Assembly: GCF_021266465.1 (NCBI RefSeq)
Contig: NZ_CP089848.1
Coordinates: 2,728,001 to 2,792,000 of the forward strand
DNA: 64,000 nucleotides
Reading direction: 5' to 3'
Source: Paralcaligenes sp. KSB-10
Lineage (GTDB): Bacteria; Pseudomonadota; Gammaproteobacteria; Burkholderiales; Burkholderiaceae_B
Under the pieces are notes generated by a model. The model did no database searches. It saw only the letters and a program-made list of their open reading frames with translations, and was not told where the DNA came from. Of this stretch, positions 37,473 to 46,646 are shown one piece after another; position 1 is the first letter of the stretch; the number at the start of each line of letters is the position of its first letter. A program made the translations under genes and the position numbers.

Positions 37473-37672
37473 CCGTCTATCGGGGCTTGGGGTCAGGCCC
37501 GGCACGGCGTGCTTGATCCGGATCTACCTCGTCCAGGCGGGCGTCGGGCCAAACTCGCTACGCCGCTGGCGCGGCTACGCTCAAACATGGCCCGCCGAAA
37601 GCCCCCGCCTTCCCTACGGTAGCATCCGGCGCACGCCTTACGCCGGTCCTGACCCCAAGCCCCGATAGACGG
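37473..37672. repeat. Nested palindromic repeat, type A copy 2
   Basis: Terminal inverted repeats of 30 bases with one mismatch (37473-37502 and 37643-37672), the same as in A1 apart from that base. The inner scaffold is nearly identical to A1. The centre is different: CAAACTCGCTAC-GCCGC-tggc-GCGGC-TACGCTCAAACATG (hairpin 37562-37575). These central flanks match those of B1 read in reverse. It follows the asparaginase stop by 96 bases. Confidence 0.88.
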
Positions 37673-37873
37673 CTCACGTTGTGGCATGCCTGGAATTTAC
37701 GTGCCTGCACCTACCGTTAATGGGCCTGCACCCATAGAACAAGTAACGTGCCTGCACTTATGCCTCTATCACGTGGCCGTATCCATTTCGATTGACTTCT
37801 TGATGGATTGACGACTCGATTGACTAAACGCCCGCTTCCCCAACATATACCTCGATGCATTACCTCAACGCGA

Positions 37874-38098
37874 GCCGCAGGGTGGGCGGTGCTGTGTAGT
37901 CCGGCGGTAGTCCAGCGCCGGGTGCTGACGAAGGGAAGGCGGGGGCCTTCGGCGGGCCCTGTCTGAGCAGTGCCTCGCGCGCGAGGCACTGCGAGTTGGC
38001 CCGACGCCCGCCTGGACGAGGCAGACCCGGGTAGTCGGCTAGCGCAGCTAGCCGACCGCTGGACGTGCCGGACTGCACAGCACCGCCCACCCTGCGGC
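37874..38098. repeat. Nested palindromic repeat, type B copy 2
   Basis: Terminal inverted repeats of 32 bases with one mismatch (37874-37905 and 38067-38098). The scaffold is as in B1, but both small hairpins are replaced by unrelated perfect ones: a 26-base palindrome at 37967-37992 (half GCAGTGCCTCGCG) and GTCGGCTAGC-gca-GCTAGCCGAC (38034-38056). Confidence 0.88.
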
Positions 38099-38258
38099 GT
38101 CTTTATAGAATTAACCGCCGCCTACACAGCAACGCACAATCCAAAACCATCGCAGCCAATACAGGCAGCTCAAAGTCACTACCCAAGCCCAAAAAACGGC
38201 TCAAAACAAAAGTCACTGGAACGCATCCAATGCCGTAAACACCCGCACCAAAAATACT

Positions 38259-39182
38259 CTAGATACGTTCACCGCTTCCCTTCATCCAACCGACCAATTG
38301 CCGCTGGCTCTCGAAACGCCTGGGACGACCGCTCAGAGGATCGATAAACTCAATCGAACGCGCCAACAATTGCAAAGGACGCTCGAAATCGTCTTCACTC
38401 CGATGCGCATGCAGCGTCGGGTAAAAACCATCGCCGCAAATCGGAATTCCCAAGGCACTCATGTGCACCCGCAACTGATGCTTGCGCCCCGTTCGCGGCA
38501 AAAGCCTGTAGCGCCCCAGGCCCGCACTCTGGTCCAGCAGCTCGATACGGGTTTCGCTATTGGGCTCGCCGGCCACTTCCTCCATCGTAAAGTAAGAAGA
38601 TTGAGGCTGGATGCGGCTGCGATGCACACAGGGCAAGCTCAGATCCGGCCTGAACGGCGCAATCGCCTCATATTCCTTGAGAATTTCGCGCGACTGAAAC
38701 ATAACCTGGTACGGGCCGCGGCTATCGGGGTTGACACTGAAAAGCATCACCCCGGCCGTATCGCGGTCCAAACGATGAATCGGGCTGAGCAAAGGCAGAT
38801 CCAGCGCATTGCGCAAGCGAAATAAGGCCGTTTCACGCAAATAGCGCCCCGCCGGCGTACTCGCCAGAAAATGCGGCTTGTCGACAACGACCAAATGTTC
38901 ATCACGATGCAGTATCGGCAAATCGAATGGGACCGGAATTTCATCGGCCACCTCGCGGTAATACCATAACCAGCGCTGGGGCCGGTACGGACTTGCCCCA
39001 ATCTGCGCCTGCCCGGCCGCATCGACGATCTCGCCGCAATCCAGGCGGCGGCGCAGCACCGCGGGCTCCACATAAGGAAAGCGTTCCAGCAGGAACTCCA
39101 GCAAGGTCGGCCAGGGCCCTGCAGGCAAATACACGCGACTGGGCGCCACACCGTCACGCACCGGCAAAGGCGCCCGTGTCAT
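38259..39182 (-). CDS. RluA-family RNA pseudouridine synthase
   Basis: 307-residue pseudouridine synthase of the RluA/RluC/RluD family, isomerising uridine in rRNA or tRNA. The catalytic aspartate is in HRLDRDTAGV (about residue 135). RTGRKHQLRVHMSALGIPICGD is the second family motif. The N-terminal part is not a canonical S4 domain. ATG 39182 (MTRAPLPVRDG) is preferred; the frame is open for nine more codons. It lies 34 bases after tdh on the same strand. The target uridine cannot be assigned. Confidence 0.9.
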   Translation of the reverse strand: MTRAPLPVRDGVAPSRVYLPAGPWPTLLEFLLERFPYVEPAVLRRRLDCGEIVDAAGQAQIGASPYRPQRWLWYYREVADEIPVPFDLPILHRDEHLVVVDKPHFLASTPAGRYLRETALFRLRNALDLPLLSPIHRLDRDTAGVMLFSVNPDSRGPYQVMFQSREILKEYEAIAPFRPDLSLPCVHRSRIQPQSSYFTMEEVAGEPNSETRIELLDQSAGLGRYRLLPRTGRKHQLRVHMSALGIPICGDGFYPTLHAHRSEDDFERPLQLLARSIEFIDPLSGRPRRFESQRQLVGWMKGSGERI

Positions 39183-39216
39183 GAATTCAGCCCGACCCGA
39201 CTTCTGCATAGAATGC

Positions 39217-40266
39217 TTATGCCGCTTGCCGCATCGTAGCCGGCGTCCAGTCGAGAATCACCTTGCCGCTCTGGCCCGACAGCATGGCCTCGAAGCCTGT
39301 TTGATATTCGTCGACCGTATAGCGATGCGTAATGATCGGCGACAAATCCAGCCCGCTTTGCAGCATGGCTACCATTTTGTACCAGGTCTCGAACATCTCC
39401 CGGCCGTAAATACCCTTGATCTCGAGTCCCTTGAAAATCACCTTGGTCCAGTCTATGCCGAACCCCGCCGGCGGTATGCCCAGCATGGCAATCTTGCCGC
39501 CATGGTTCATCTGCTCGAGCATGGAAGTGAACGCGCTGGGCACGCCCGACATTTCCAGGCCAACGTCGAAACCCTCGGTCATATGCAGGTCGCGCATCAC
39601 ATCGGGCAGGGATTCGCGGGTCACATTGACAGCCCGCGTAGCACCCATCTTGCGCGCCAGCTCAAGCCTATACTCATTGACATCGGTAATCACCACATTG
39701 CGCGCCCCCACATGGCGGGCTATCGCCACCGCCATGGCGCCTATCGGCCCGGCTCCGGTAATCAACACGTCTTCGCCCACCAAATTGAACGCCAGCGCCG
39801 TATGCGTGGCATTGCCAAACGGATCGAAGATCGCCGCCATATCGTCGGACACATCATCGGGAATCTTGAACGCGTTGAAGGCAGGTATTGCCAGATACTC
39901 GGCAAAAGCCCCCGGCCGATTGACCCCGACCCCCTGGGTGTTGCGGCACAAGTGACGACGCCCGGCCCGGCAGTTGCGGCAGAATCCGCAAGTAATATGC
40001 CCTTCGCCCGAAACCCGGTCGCCCATATTAAAACCGCTGACCTCCTGGCCGATTTCGACGATCTCGCCCACATATTCATGGCCTACCTGCATAGGTACCG
40101 GTATGGTCCGGCTGGCCCATTCGTCCCATTTCCAGATGTGGATATCCGTGCCGCAAATCGCCGTCTTGCGTATGCGTATCAAAACATCGTTATGGCCGAT
40201 CACAGGCCTTTCGACCTCAGTCAGCGTCAAGCCTGTCGTAGGCTCCAGTTTTGCCAGGGCTCGCAT
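39217..40266 (-). CDS. tdh: L-threonine 3-dehydrogenase
   Basis: 349-residue zinc alcohol-dehydrogenase family enzyme oxidising threonine to 2-amino-3-ketobutyrate with NAD. Catalytic zinc ligands Cys38 (AICGTD) and His63-Glu64 (GHEYVG), structural zinc Cys93, Cys96, Cys99 and Cys107, and the cofactor fold [11 protein letters not shown]. The N-terminus [18 protein letters not shown] matches E. coli Tdh, and GGAG six bases before ATG 40266 supports it. It follows kbl, the next enzyme of the pathway, by 53 bases. Confidence 0.95.
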   Translation of the reverse strand: MRALAKLEPTTGLTLTEVERPVIGHNDVLIRIRKTAICGTDIHIWKWDEWASRTIPVPMQVGHEYVGEIVEIGQEVSGFNMGDRVSGEGHITCGFCRNCRAGRRHLCRNTQGVGVNRPGAFAEYLAIPAFNAFKIPDDVSDDMAAIFDPFGNATHTALAFNLVGEDVLITGAGPIGAMAVAIARHVGARNVVITDVNEYRLELARKMGATRAVNVTRESLPDVMRDLHMTEGFDVGLEMSGVPSAFTSMLEQMNHGGKIAMLGIPPAGFGIDWTKVIFKGLEIKGIYGREMFETWYKMVAMLQSGLDLSPIITHRYTVDEYQTGFEAMLSGQSGKVILDWTPATMRQAA

Positions 40267-40298
40267 CATGCGCTCCAAAAATAAACCGCTTATCCCTT

Positions 40299-40323
40299 GG
40301 GCGCCCACAAGGAGCGCCCCTAC
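40299..40323. repeat. Short hairpin repeat overlapping the kbl stop codon
   Basis: On the minus strand GTAGGGGCGCTCCTTGTGGG followed by CGCCC; the TAG in it is the kbl stop. Same short family as at 4784, where it likewise supplies the fmt stop. It lies between kbl and tdh inside the operon. Confidence 0.6.
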
Positions 40324-41525
40324 TCATGGATTACACCCAGCCGCCGCCCGACACGCCCGAACGCGGCCACCGCCTGGTCAATGTGTTCGGGCGTATGCGC
40401 CGCGCTCATTTGAGTGCGGATCCTTGCGCGGCCCTTGGGTACCACCGGATAGGAAAAACCGACGACATACACCCCTTCGTGCAAAAGCTCATCAGCCACT
40501 TTCCCCGCCAATTTCGCATCGCCGAACATGACAGGAATAATCGGATGCCCGCCCGCCACCAGCTCGAAGCCCAGCGCCGCCATGGCGTTGCGGAATTGCC
40601 GGCCGTTCGCGTGAACACGCTGGCGCAAGGCATCGCCCTCGGTACTTTGCAGCAGCTCCAGCACTTTCAGGGAGGCGGCAACGATTCCCGGCGCAAGCGT
40701 ATTGGAGAACAGGTAGGGGCGCGAACGCTGGCGCAGTAATTCCACCACCGCCGGATGCGCCGCCGCATAACCACCCGAAGCCCCGCCCAGTGCCTTGCCC
40801 AAGGTGCCGGTCAGGATATCCACCCGGCCCTCGACACCGCAATACTCGGGCGTACCCCGGCCATGCTCGCCGATAAAACCCACCGCGTGCGAATCGTCGA
40901 CCATGACCATGGCACCGTACTGATCAGCCAGGTCGCAAATGGACTTCAGGTCGGCAATGACCCCATCCATGGAGAACACCCCATCCGTGGCAATCAGTTT
41001 GTAGCGCGCGCCTGCCTTGCCGGCCTCTTGCAGTTGCGCTTCGAGATCGGCCATATTGTTGTTGGCATAGCGATAGCGCTGGGCCTTGCACAAACGCACT
41101 CCGTCGATAATGCTGGCGTGATTGAGCGCATCGCTGATGATCGCGTCGCCTTCGTCGAGCAACACCTCGAACAGGCCGCCATTGGCGTCGAAACAGCTGG
41201 AATACAAGATGGCATCGCCCATCTTCAGAAAGCCGGCCAGCATCCGTTCGAGTTCCTTATGGCCCAGTTGCGTTCCACAAATGAATCGAACCGATGCGAG
41301 GCCGAATCCGGCCTCATCGAGCCCTTGTTTGGAGGCTTGTATCAGGCGGGCGTCGTTGGCCAGGCCCAGATAATTATTGGCGCAAAAATTCAGCACCCGG
41401 GAGCCATCGGCCAGCGCCACCTGCGCCGACTGGGCGCTGGCCATGACACGCTCGGCCTTGTAGAAGCCGTCGCGGCGCAACTGCTGTATTTGCGTGTTCA
41501 CATGATCGAGAAATGAGCGGTTCAT
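40320..41525 (-). CDS. kbl: 2-amino-3-ketobutyrate CoA ligase (glycine C-acetyltransferase)
   Basis: 401-residue PLP enzyme of the alpha-oxoamine synthase family that splits 2-amino-3-ketobutyrate with CoA into glycine and acetyl-CoA. Motifs: [28 protein letters not shown] and the PLP lysine in [18 protein letters not shown] 41525 ([12 protein letters not shown]) matches the family N-terminus. With tdh it forms the threonine-to-glycine operon. The stop codon lies in a short repeat. Confidence 0.95.
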   Translation of the reverse strand: MNRSFLDHVNTQIQQLRRDGFYKAERVMASAQSAQVALADGSRVLNFCANNYLGLANDARLIQASKQGLDEAGFGLASVRFICGTQLGHKELERMLAGFLKMGDAILYSSCFDANGGLFEVLLDEGDAIISDALNHASIIDGVRLCKAQRYRYANNNMADLEAQLQEAGKAGARYKLIATDGVFSMDGVIADLKSICDLADQYGAMVMVDDSHAVGFIGEHGRGTPEYCGVEGRVDILTGTLGKALGGASGGYAAAHPAVVELLRQRSRPYLFSNTLAPGIVAASLKVLELLQSTEGDALRQRVHANGRQFRNAMAALGFELVAGGHPIIPVMFGDAKLAGKVADELLHEGVYVVGFSYPVVPKGRARIRTQMSAAHTPEHIDQAVAAFGRVGRRLGVIHE

Positions 41526-41670
41526 GGAAAAAGCCTTGAGCGACAATACAGAATGATGTTATTCCATTTCCAGATCAAGCGTGAACGCGAAGCGCAGGCA
41601 TTACCGGGCAAGGTAAGCGAAGCCAGCAAAGTGCCTGTTTGATATGAAAATGGGATTACTGCGCCTGGGC

Positions 41671-43917
41671 TTACTTCCTGACAATATAAATAGGGCTCGA
41701 AAAAATGAAAAAGCCATCTTCGGTCGTTGCGCGCAGATAAATGGCGTTATCGCCGTCTTTGTGCAATGGGACGCGTATGCTTTGCTTGAAGCGTCGGCTT
41801 GGGTTCTGGTCGGGCAGGCGAAAGACTTGCAGTCGACGCCGTATGCCCCCATTTTCGAACGACAGGGGCTCCATGCCTATCGAAGCAACCGGAATCGTTT
41901 CTTTGATAAGCGGCGTCTCTATATGAAGCGTGCCTTCGTCCGGATGGGCCAGCCGTACGTCAATGCCGCTGAATCCGCCGGTTGTCAGCGATTTCCATTC
42001 CAGACGATTGTCCGCGGTCTGAACCAGTTGCTTGTCGAGATTCCAGAAATTGACCGGCTGCGGCTGTTCGAATGCATTGCCGGTCAAGGCCGCACAGCCA
42101 TCCCAAACAGTTTGCCGGCCGCGCCCGCGATAACCGGAGCCTTCCCAGATCAGGCGAATCCTCCGCCCCAAATCCGCCTGCCCGTACGGGCGCAATGTTT
42201 CCACCACCTCCATGCGATTGCGGATCTCGATGTTTTCAATGGGCCCTTCGGTGAGCAGCTCGAATTCAAACGTTGCGCTCTCGCCATCGTATTCGGTGAC
42301 AGCGCCCATATCCGCTTTGAGGGTGCTTGTGGTCGTAACGGGCAGCCCCAGGTTCGGATCATCGGAGAACAAAGTAGCCGGGTGGTCGAAAACAATATTG
42401 GCCGCCAGAAAGGCACGGCAACCCGTGGTCGCGTAGTGGCGCCGATGACGCAGGCTGTCGGCCAGGGAATCTCGCGTCAGTTCGCCGGCGACCAGGCAGG
42501 TCAATCCGCCGTACGCGCCGAATAGCGAAGCGCCCGGATGGCTGGCGCCATGGCGGCCCTTGTGTCCATCGCTATTGGCAACGATGCCGACGCGATATCC
42601 CTGCGCGAACGCATCGGCCAACAGCCACTCGAAGGTGCCCCAATCGGAATGGATCTCGATGGATCGTTCGATCTGCGCGTTGTGCGACATGGTGATGTCG
42701 GCATAGCGTCCGCCGATATGCGCAAAAACGATCACATCCTCGTCTTTCAATGCGTCGAACAACTGATCGGCGCTGTTGGCATCGGTATCCGCGTCGGACA
42801 TATCGTCGACCAGGGCGTGCGACGATCGGTGTATGGGCCGCCCTTCGTTCAGGTACAGGACATTGCGGTCGCCCCCCAGGCCGGTGTTGCCGGACCATTC
42901 ATATCCGGGGAAGATGACGAATTCATGGTCCCGATTGAATTCGCCTGTCAGGCGATTGAGTTCGTGCCAGAATTCCGTCGTAATCTGGAAATCGTTGCCC
43001 TGATGGCTCATTGCATCGAGAAAGGCGCGATCCCTGGCGAAGACAATCAAGTCGCGCGCCGAATTGGTACCGATGGTTTCCTCTGACTGCCCATGCAAAT
43101 CGGCCCAGAAATGGCGATGCTGCGCTTGCCGCACGATGCGGCACGGGTTGGAGCGCGCCAGGACCCGCCCTTGCTGGCACACTTCGATTTCCAGGTCGCC
43201 CTCCTGGCTTGCCCTTAGATCCGGCAGGATCCGTGCATAGTCCCCTAGTGACATATCGAACGACGCAGGCAGGTTTTCTATAGGAAAATTGCTGCGCACC
43301 TCAAACGTGCCTGTCACGCAATGACTGGGGTTTCCCCACTTGTCCTCGCCCTTGAATCCAAACCTGAAAGGCTCCCCGGCGCGAACCAGGGTGGGAAGAA
43401 TGGCCTTGAATCCAAGCGGTGGCCCGGCCACGACGGAAATGACGGGGGACTGCTCGAGCTCCACGTACTGGTACGTGGCAAAGGCGTCGACAAGAACCTT
43501 GAATTCGAAAGTAGGCTCGACAAACGTCTGCACTCTTATGCCCGGCGAGCCCTGGCGCCTGTCGCCGAACCGGACAATGATCTGGTCGCCTTCCCGCAGG
43601 AAACCCCGCACGACCCGTATGAACAGGGTCTTGTCCCAGGGGCGTATATTGAGCTTGCCATCGTACGTCACATCCAGCACGGCGCCGTTCGTCGCTTCGA
43701 CGGTAGTGTAGTTCCAGCCTTGCGGATCGGTAAATTGAGGGCGGCCCATATCGCTGGCAAAGCGATGCACCACCTTGATCGACCCGGTATCATCAATACC
43801 GAAATAACCGGCCGTGTAAACCAGAGTGAACGAATTGAAGCTTCCCGCCTCGAATTCACCGGTTGGGTCGACCGTTGCCGAACCCATCAGATGTGCCGCG
43901 TAGCTTGAGTGTCCCAT
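41671..43917 (-). CDS. DUF3604 family protein (PHP-like metal-dependent hydrolase fold)
   Basis: 748-residue DUF3604 protein. The N-terminal ~265 residues are beta-rich. From 271 a PHP-like metal-binding domain begins: FWADLHGQSEETIG (270-283), HIGGRYAD (400-407), EIHSDWG (421-427) and NSDGHKGRHG (448-457) carry the likely ligand histidines and aspartates. No signal peptide, so probably cytoplasmic. The activity is unknown; the PHP fold suggests phosphoester or other ester hydrolysis. Last gene of a minus-strand operon with GntR, a Bug receptor and a ComA-like enzyme, 18 bases after the latter, so it probably processes the same imported compound. Confidence 0.82.
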   Translation of the reverse strand: MGHSSYAAHLMGSATVDPTGEFEAGSFNSFTLVYTAGYFGIDDTGSIKVVHRFASDMGRPQFTDPQGWNYTTVEATNGAVLDVTYDGKLNIRPWDKTLFIRVVRGFLREGDQIIVRFGDRRQGSPGIRVQTFVEPTFEFKVLVDAFATYQYVELEQSPVISVVAGPPLGFKAILPTLVRAGEPFRFGFKGEDKWGNPSHCVTGTFEVRSNFPIENLPASFDMSLGDYARILPDLRASQEGDLEIEVCQQGRVLARSNPCRIVRQAQHRHFWADLHGQSEETIGTNSARDLIVFARDRAFLDAMSHQGNDFQITTEFWHELNRLTGEFNRDHEFVIFPGYEWSGNTGLGGDRNVLYLNEGRPIHRSSHALVDDMSDADTDANSADQLFDALKDEDVIVFAHIGGRYADITMSHNAQIERSIEIHSDWGTFEWLLADAFAQGYRVGIVANSDGHKGRHGASHPGASLFGAYGGLTCLVAGELTRDSLADSLRHRRHYATTGCRAFLAANIVFDHPATLFSDDPNLGLPVTTTSTLKADMGAVTEYDGESATFEFELLTEGPIENIEIRNRMEVVETLRPYGQADLGRRIRLIWEGSGYRGRGRQTVWDGCAALTGNAFEQPQPVNFWNLDKQLVQTADNRLEWKSLTTGGFSGIDVRLAHPDEGTLHIETPLIKETIPVASIGMEPLSFENGGIRRRLQVFRLPDQNPSRRFKQSIRVPLHKDGDNAIYLRATTEDGFFIFSSPIYIVRK

Positions 43918-43935
43918 AAGTATGTCTGTCCGTTG

Positions 43936-44736
43936 TCAGTGAGAGGAAGTTCCCGGGCCGGCGGTGCCCAGCCCCACGCGAGCCGCCTCGGTATCGATCA
44001 GCGTCGAGGCCGCCACATTGGCCAGATTCACATCGGGCCCCAATACCGAGATCAAGGTTTTCTTCATCGACTCGATGTCGCAGCTGCGTACCTCGGCTAT
44101 CCACGGGCCGGGCAGCTCGATCATGACGCGCGTCATGTCCAGCTGCCGCATCAGCAACTCTATCGTGCCGGCACGCAATTTTCCATTTTCAACCAGTTCC
44201 GCCGCTTCGACCAGCACCAGCTCGGCACCGGCATCGAAGCAGTCGCGCGCCTGATCCACCAACAGGCTTGGATCGTTCAGCGTTTCCTTTGAGCCCACCT
44301 CGCCGAACACAGTCAGCCCGGTTGCCACGGCGGCCCGGATCTGGGCCACGCGCTGCGGCGCGGTCAGGGGCACGACATTGTCGGAAATTTCGATTGTTTC
44401 GAAGCCCAGGCTGAGCGCCTCGTCATAAAAACGCGGCAAGGCGGCTTCACCTTGCGTCGCCAATATATATTCGTGGAACTGCCCACCGAGAAAAGAGCGA
44501 ACCTGGGACTGCCGATACAGGGCAAGCTTGGCCTGAAGGTTTTCACGCGTATACAAGCGGGCCGTGCCTGTTTTTATCTTGGCCAGATCGACATAGTCGC
44601 CCGCCATGGCCATCAAGTCGGCCGTATGGCCCAGCGGCAGGCCATCGTCGATCATCATGGTGCGGCCGTTGCGCCGCGGTTTGCTGCTGCGCGCGGCGGG
44701 CAAGGTTACGAAATCGAACGGGGCGCGGGTATCCAT
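43936..44736 (-). CDS. Phosphosulfolactate synthase-like protein (ComA family)
   Basis: 266-residue TIM-barrel protein of the ComA family, whose archaeal members add sulfite to phosphoenolpyruvate to make (R)-phosphosulfolactate for coenzyme M. Comparable stretches are DDGLPLG (31-37), DYVDLAKIKTGTA (48-60), GFETIEISDN (111-120), GEVGSK (145-150), DAGAELVLVE (168-177) and VNLANVAASTLIDTEAARVG near the C-terminus. The N-terminus is extended by about 25 residues. AAGGAG precedes the ATG. It is in an operon with a Bug receptor and DUF3604, 3 kb from the sulfolactate genes. There is no ComB-type phosphatase, so coenzyme M synthesis is unlikely and its substrate may differ. Confidence 0.78.
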   Translation of the reverse strand: MDTRAPFDFVTLPAARSSKPRRNGRTMMIDDGLPLGHTADLMAMAGDYVDLAKIKTGTARLYTRENLQAKLALYRQSQVRSFLGGQFHEYILATQGEAALPRFYDEALSLGFETIEISDNVVPLTAPQRVAQIRAAVATGLTVFGEVGSKETLNDPSLLVDQARDCFDAGAELVLVEAAELVENGKLRAGTIELLMRQLDMTRVMIELPGPWIAEVRSCDIESMKKTLISVLGPDVNLANVAASTLIDTEAARVGLGTAGPGTSSH

Positions 44737-44749
44737 ATAATGTGGCTCC

Positions 44750-45736
44750 TTATTTGGCTGAAATGCCGGACTCTTTGACCAGTGCGGCGTATTTCCGGCT
44801 TTCCTGCTTCAAATACTTGGAAAAATCCGCCACGCTGTTGCCCACGGGATCGACGCCCTGGCCTATCATGGTTTTCCTGACGGCGGGGTCATGCAGCACC
44901 TTGGCGAAGGCCGTGTTCAGCTTATCGATAATGGCCTTCGGCGTACCGGCCGGCGCAAACAGGCCCATCCACTGAACGACATCCACCGCCCCCGCGCCTG
45001 CTGTCTCGCTGGCCGTGGGCACATCGGGCAGCCATTTCAGGCGTTTATTGTCCATGATGGCCAGAACCTTGAGCTTGCCCTCTTTCCAGTGCGGCATGAC
45101 CGGGGCCATGCCCACGCTCGCCAGCGGCACTTGCCCGGCCAGGACATCGAGCGTTGCCGGCCCGGCGCCTTTATAAGGCACATCGAGCATCTTGATTCCG
45201 GTCGAGCGATCGATCCAGTCCACCGCCAGTTGCTGGGCGCTGCCTACCCCCGGCGTACCGTAATTCACCGTACCGGGATGCGCTTTTACGTAGGCGACCA
45301 GCTCGGTGACCGTATTCGGTGGAAATGAAGGATTGGCGATGAGCGCTATGGGCGTGATACCCACCAGGGTGACCGGGCTCAGGTCTTTGCCTGGATCGTA
45401 GCTCATGTTTTTATAGAGGAAAGGAGCAATCACGGTTTCGGCCGGGGACGACATGACCAGGGTGTAGCCGTCGGGCTTGGACCGCGCCACATACTGTGCC
45501 CCGATCATGCCGTCGGCGCCTGGCTTATTGATGACAATGACCTGCTGCCCAAGGTAACTGTCCAGCTTGGACGCCAGCAGCCGTGCCGTGAAATCATGCC
45601 CTCCTCCCGGGGAAAACGGCACAACGAGAGTCAGGGCCCGGTCTGGAAAACCGGCAGCCTGGGAGGCCGTTGCAACACCGAACAACACGGTACAGGCCAG
45701 GAATACGACACGTAGTTTTTCATGCAGCGCCACCAT
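44750..45736 (-). CDS. Bug-family tripartite tricarboxylate transporter receptor
   Basis: 328-residue Bug/TctC periplasmic receptor. Signal peptide 1 to about 26 (cleavage near SQA-AGFP). Landmarks: FPDRALTLVVPFSPGGGHDFTARL, VINKPGADGMIGAQYVARSKPDGYT and DVPYKGAGPATLDVLAGQ. AGGAGA before ATG 45736 (MVALHEKL) sets the start; the 63 codons that could precede it lack signal-peptide or family character. It sits between a GntR regulator and the ComA-like gene (13 bases downstream), so it is the uptake receptor of that operon. Confidence 0.9.
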   Translation of the reverse strand: MVALHEKLRVVFLACTVLFGVATASQAAGFPDRALTLVVPFSPGGGHDFTARLLASKLDSYLGQQVIVINKPGADGMIGAQYVARSKPDGYTLVMSSPAETVIAPFLYKNMSYDPGKDLSPVTLVGITPIALIANPSFPPNTVTELVAYVKAHPGTVNYGTPGVGSAQQLAVDWIDRSTGIKMLDVPYKGAGPATLDVLAGQVPLASVGMAPVMPHWKEGKLKVLAIMDNKRLKWLPDVPTASETAGAGAVDVVQWMGLFAPAGTPKAIIDKLNTAFAKVLHDPAVRKTMIGQGVDPVGNSVADFSKYLKQESRKYAALVKESGISAK

Positions 45737-45827
45737 ACATCTCTCCTTATAAGGACAGAACACAAGCAAGGACATGCAAACCTGTACCGGGCTTCCGAGT
45801 ACCCGCAAGGCAGGGGACGGGAATCCG

Positions 45828-46616
45828 TCAGGAAGCTCCTGTGAAATCCATATCGAGTTCACAATCGGAAGGAGGAACGAACATTTTCTGGTAAGAAATA
45901 GGCTGCTGGCCCCGGGTCTTGCCATGAATATTGATTTTCAGCGCCCAGCTTCCCGGCGCCAGATCCATGAGCGTTGCAATGCGCGGCTCCAGCCGCACAA
46001 GACGGGCACCGCCTTTGGCCTCGACGGTGGGATACCCGAACTCCATTTCCAGGATTTCCTTGAGATTGACGTCTTCCAATCTGGCGGCGGGTATATCGAG
46101 CATTCCCTCAAACAGCGACTTCGGCAAATACAGCTCGCTGACACACGCGAAGCGCTCATCGATTGAAATGCGCCGGTCGATGCGTATGTAGCCCTGGGCA
46201 TCGGGCCCCAGGGTTTTCGTCCAGGGCCCATCGCCCACCACGGTACGCCCTATCAGGTGCGCAAACACAGGTAGGTGTTCGCCGGTGGCCGGATCGGTAA
46301 AGCGGTAGTGCCATGATTTTTGTATGGCGCGCCGCGGCTGGCCGATAAATGTGCCGATACCGTGCTTGCGGACCAGATACCCTTCGGCCGCCAGAGTTCC
46401 CAAGGCCTTCTGGGTGGTTCCCAGGCTGATGCTTAACAAATCGCCCAGCGCTTTTTCCGGAGGAAGTTTGTCCTGATAGCGCAACTGGCCATCGTTGACC
46501 GCCTGGATAATCGATTCACGCAGTTGGGCGTGTTTGCTCAAGCCCAGCGGGCCCAGGCGGAAAAAATACCGGGATATGGCATTGGCGGGAGAAAGGACAG
46601 AATCGTCGGCGCGCAT
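45828..46616 (-). CDS. GntR/HutC-family transcriptional regulator
   Basis: 262 residues: winged helix (about 28-95, LPPEKALGDLLSISLGTTQKALGTLAAEGYLVRKHGIGTFI) and a C-terminal UTRA ligand-binding domain (about 105-260). HutC-type regulators usually repress an adjacent catabolic operon and respond to its substrate. It is the first gene of the minus-strand run with the Bug receptor, ComA-like and DUF3604 genes. Inverted repeats just upstream (46647-46688) are candidate operators. Confidence 0.9.
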   Translation of the reverse strand: MRADDSVLSPANAISRYFFRLGPLGLSKHAQLRESIIQAVNDGQLRYQDKLPPEKALGDLLSISLGTTQKALGTLAAEGYLVRKHGIGTFIGQPRRAIQKSWHYRFTDPATGEHLPVFAHLIGRTVVGDGPWTKTLGPDAQGYIRIDRRISIDERFACVSELYLPKSLFEGMLDIPAARLEDVNLKEILEMEFGYPTVEAKGGARLVRLEPRIATLMDLAPGSWALKINIHGKTRGQQPISYQKMFVPPSDCELDMDFTGAS

Positions 46617-46646
46617 TTCCAGCTTCGTTTTCGTAATGTGTCCGCA

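Larger units (their letters stand above)
37377..38258. other. Gene-free region carrying a nested-palindrome repeat pair (copy 2)
   Basis: 882 bases without a credible gene. It holds repeat A2 (37473-37672), repeat B2 (37874-38098) and the same outer flanks as copy 1. The A-B spacer (37673-37873) is longer than in copy 1 and contains three imperfect GTGCCTGCAC repeats (37701, 37722, 37748) and three GATTGAC repeats (37790, 37806, 37818). Confidence 0.8.

Noticed and set aside
32613-37687. Short frames of about 60-145 codons inside the large repeats, with similar peptides in both copies (such as ARRPPGRGRSG).
   Set aside because: Similarity follows from the repeated DNA, the frames are disrupted by the variable hairpins and there are no ribosome-binding sites. 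Treated as non-coding.
37377-38258. CRISPR array.
   Set aside because: The repeats are long inverted palindromes in two copies with no regular direct-repeat/spacer pattern, and there are no cas genes.
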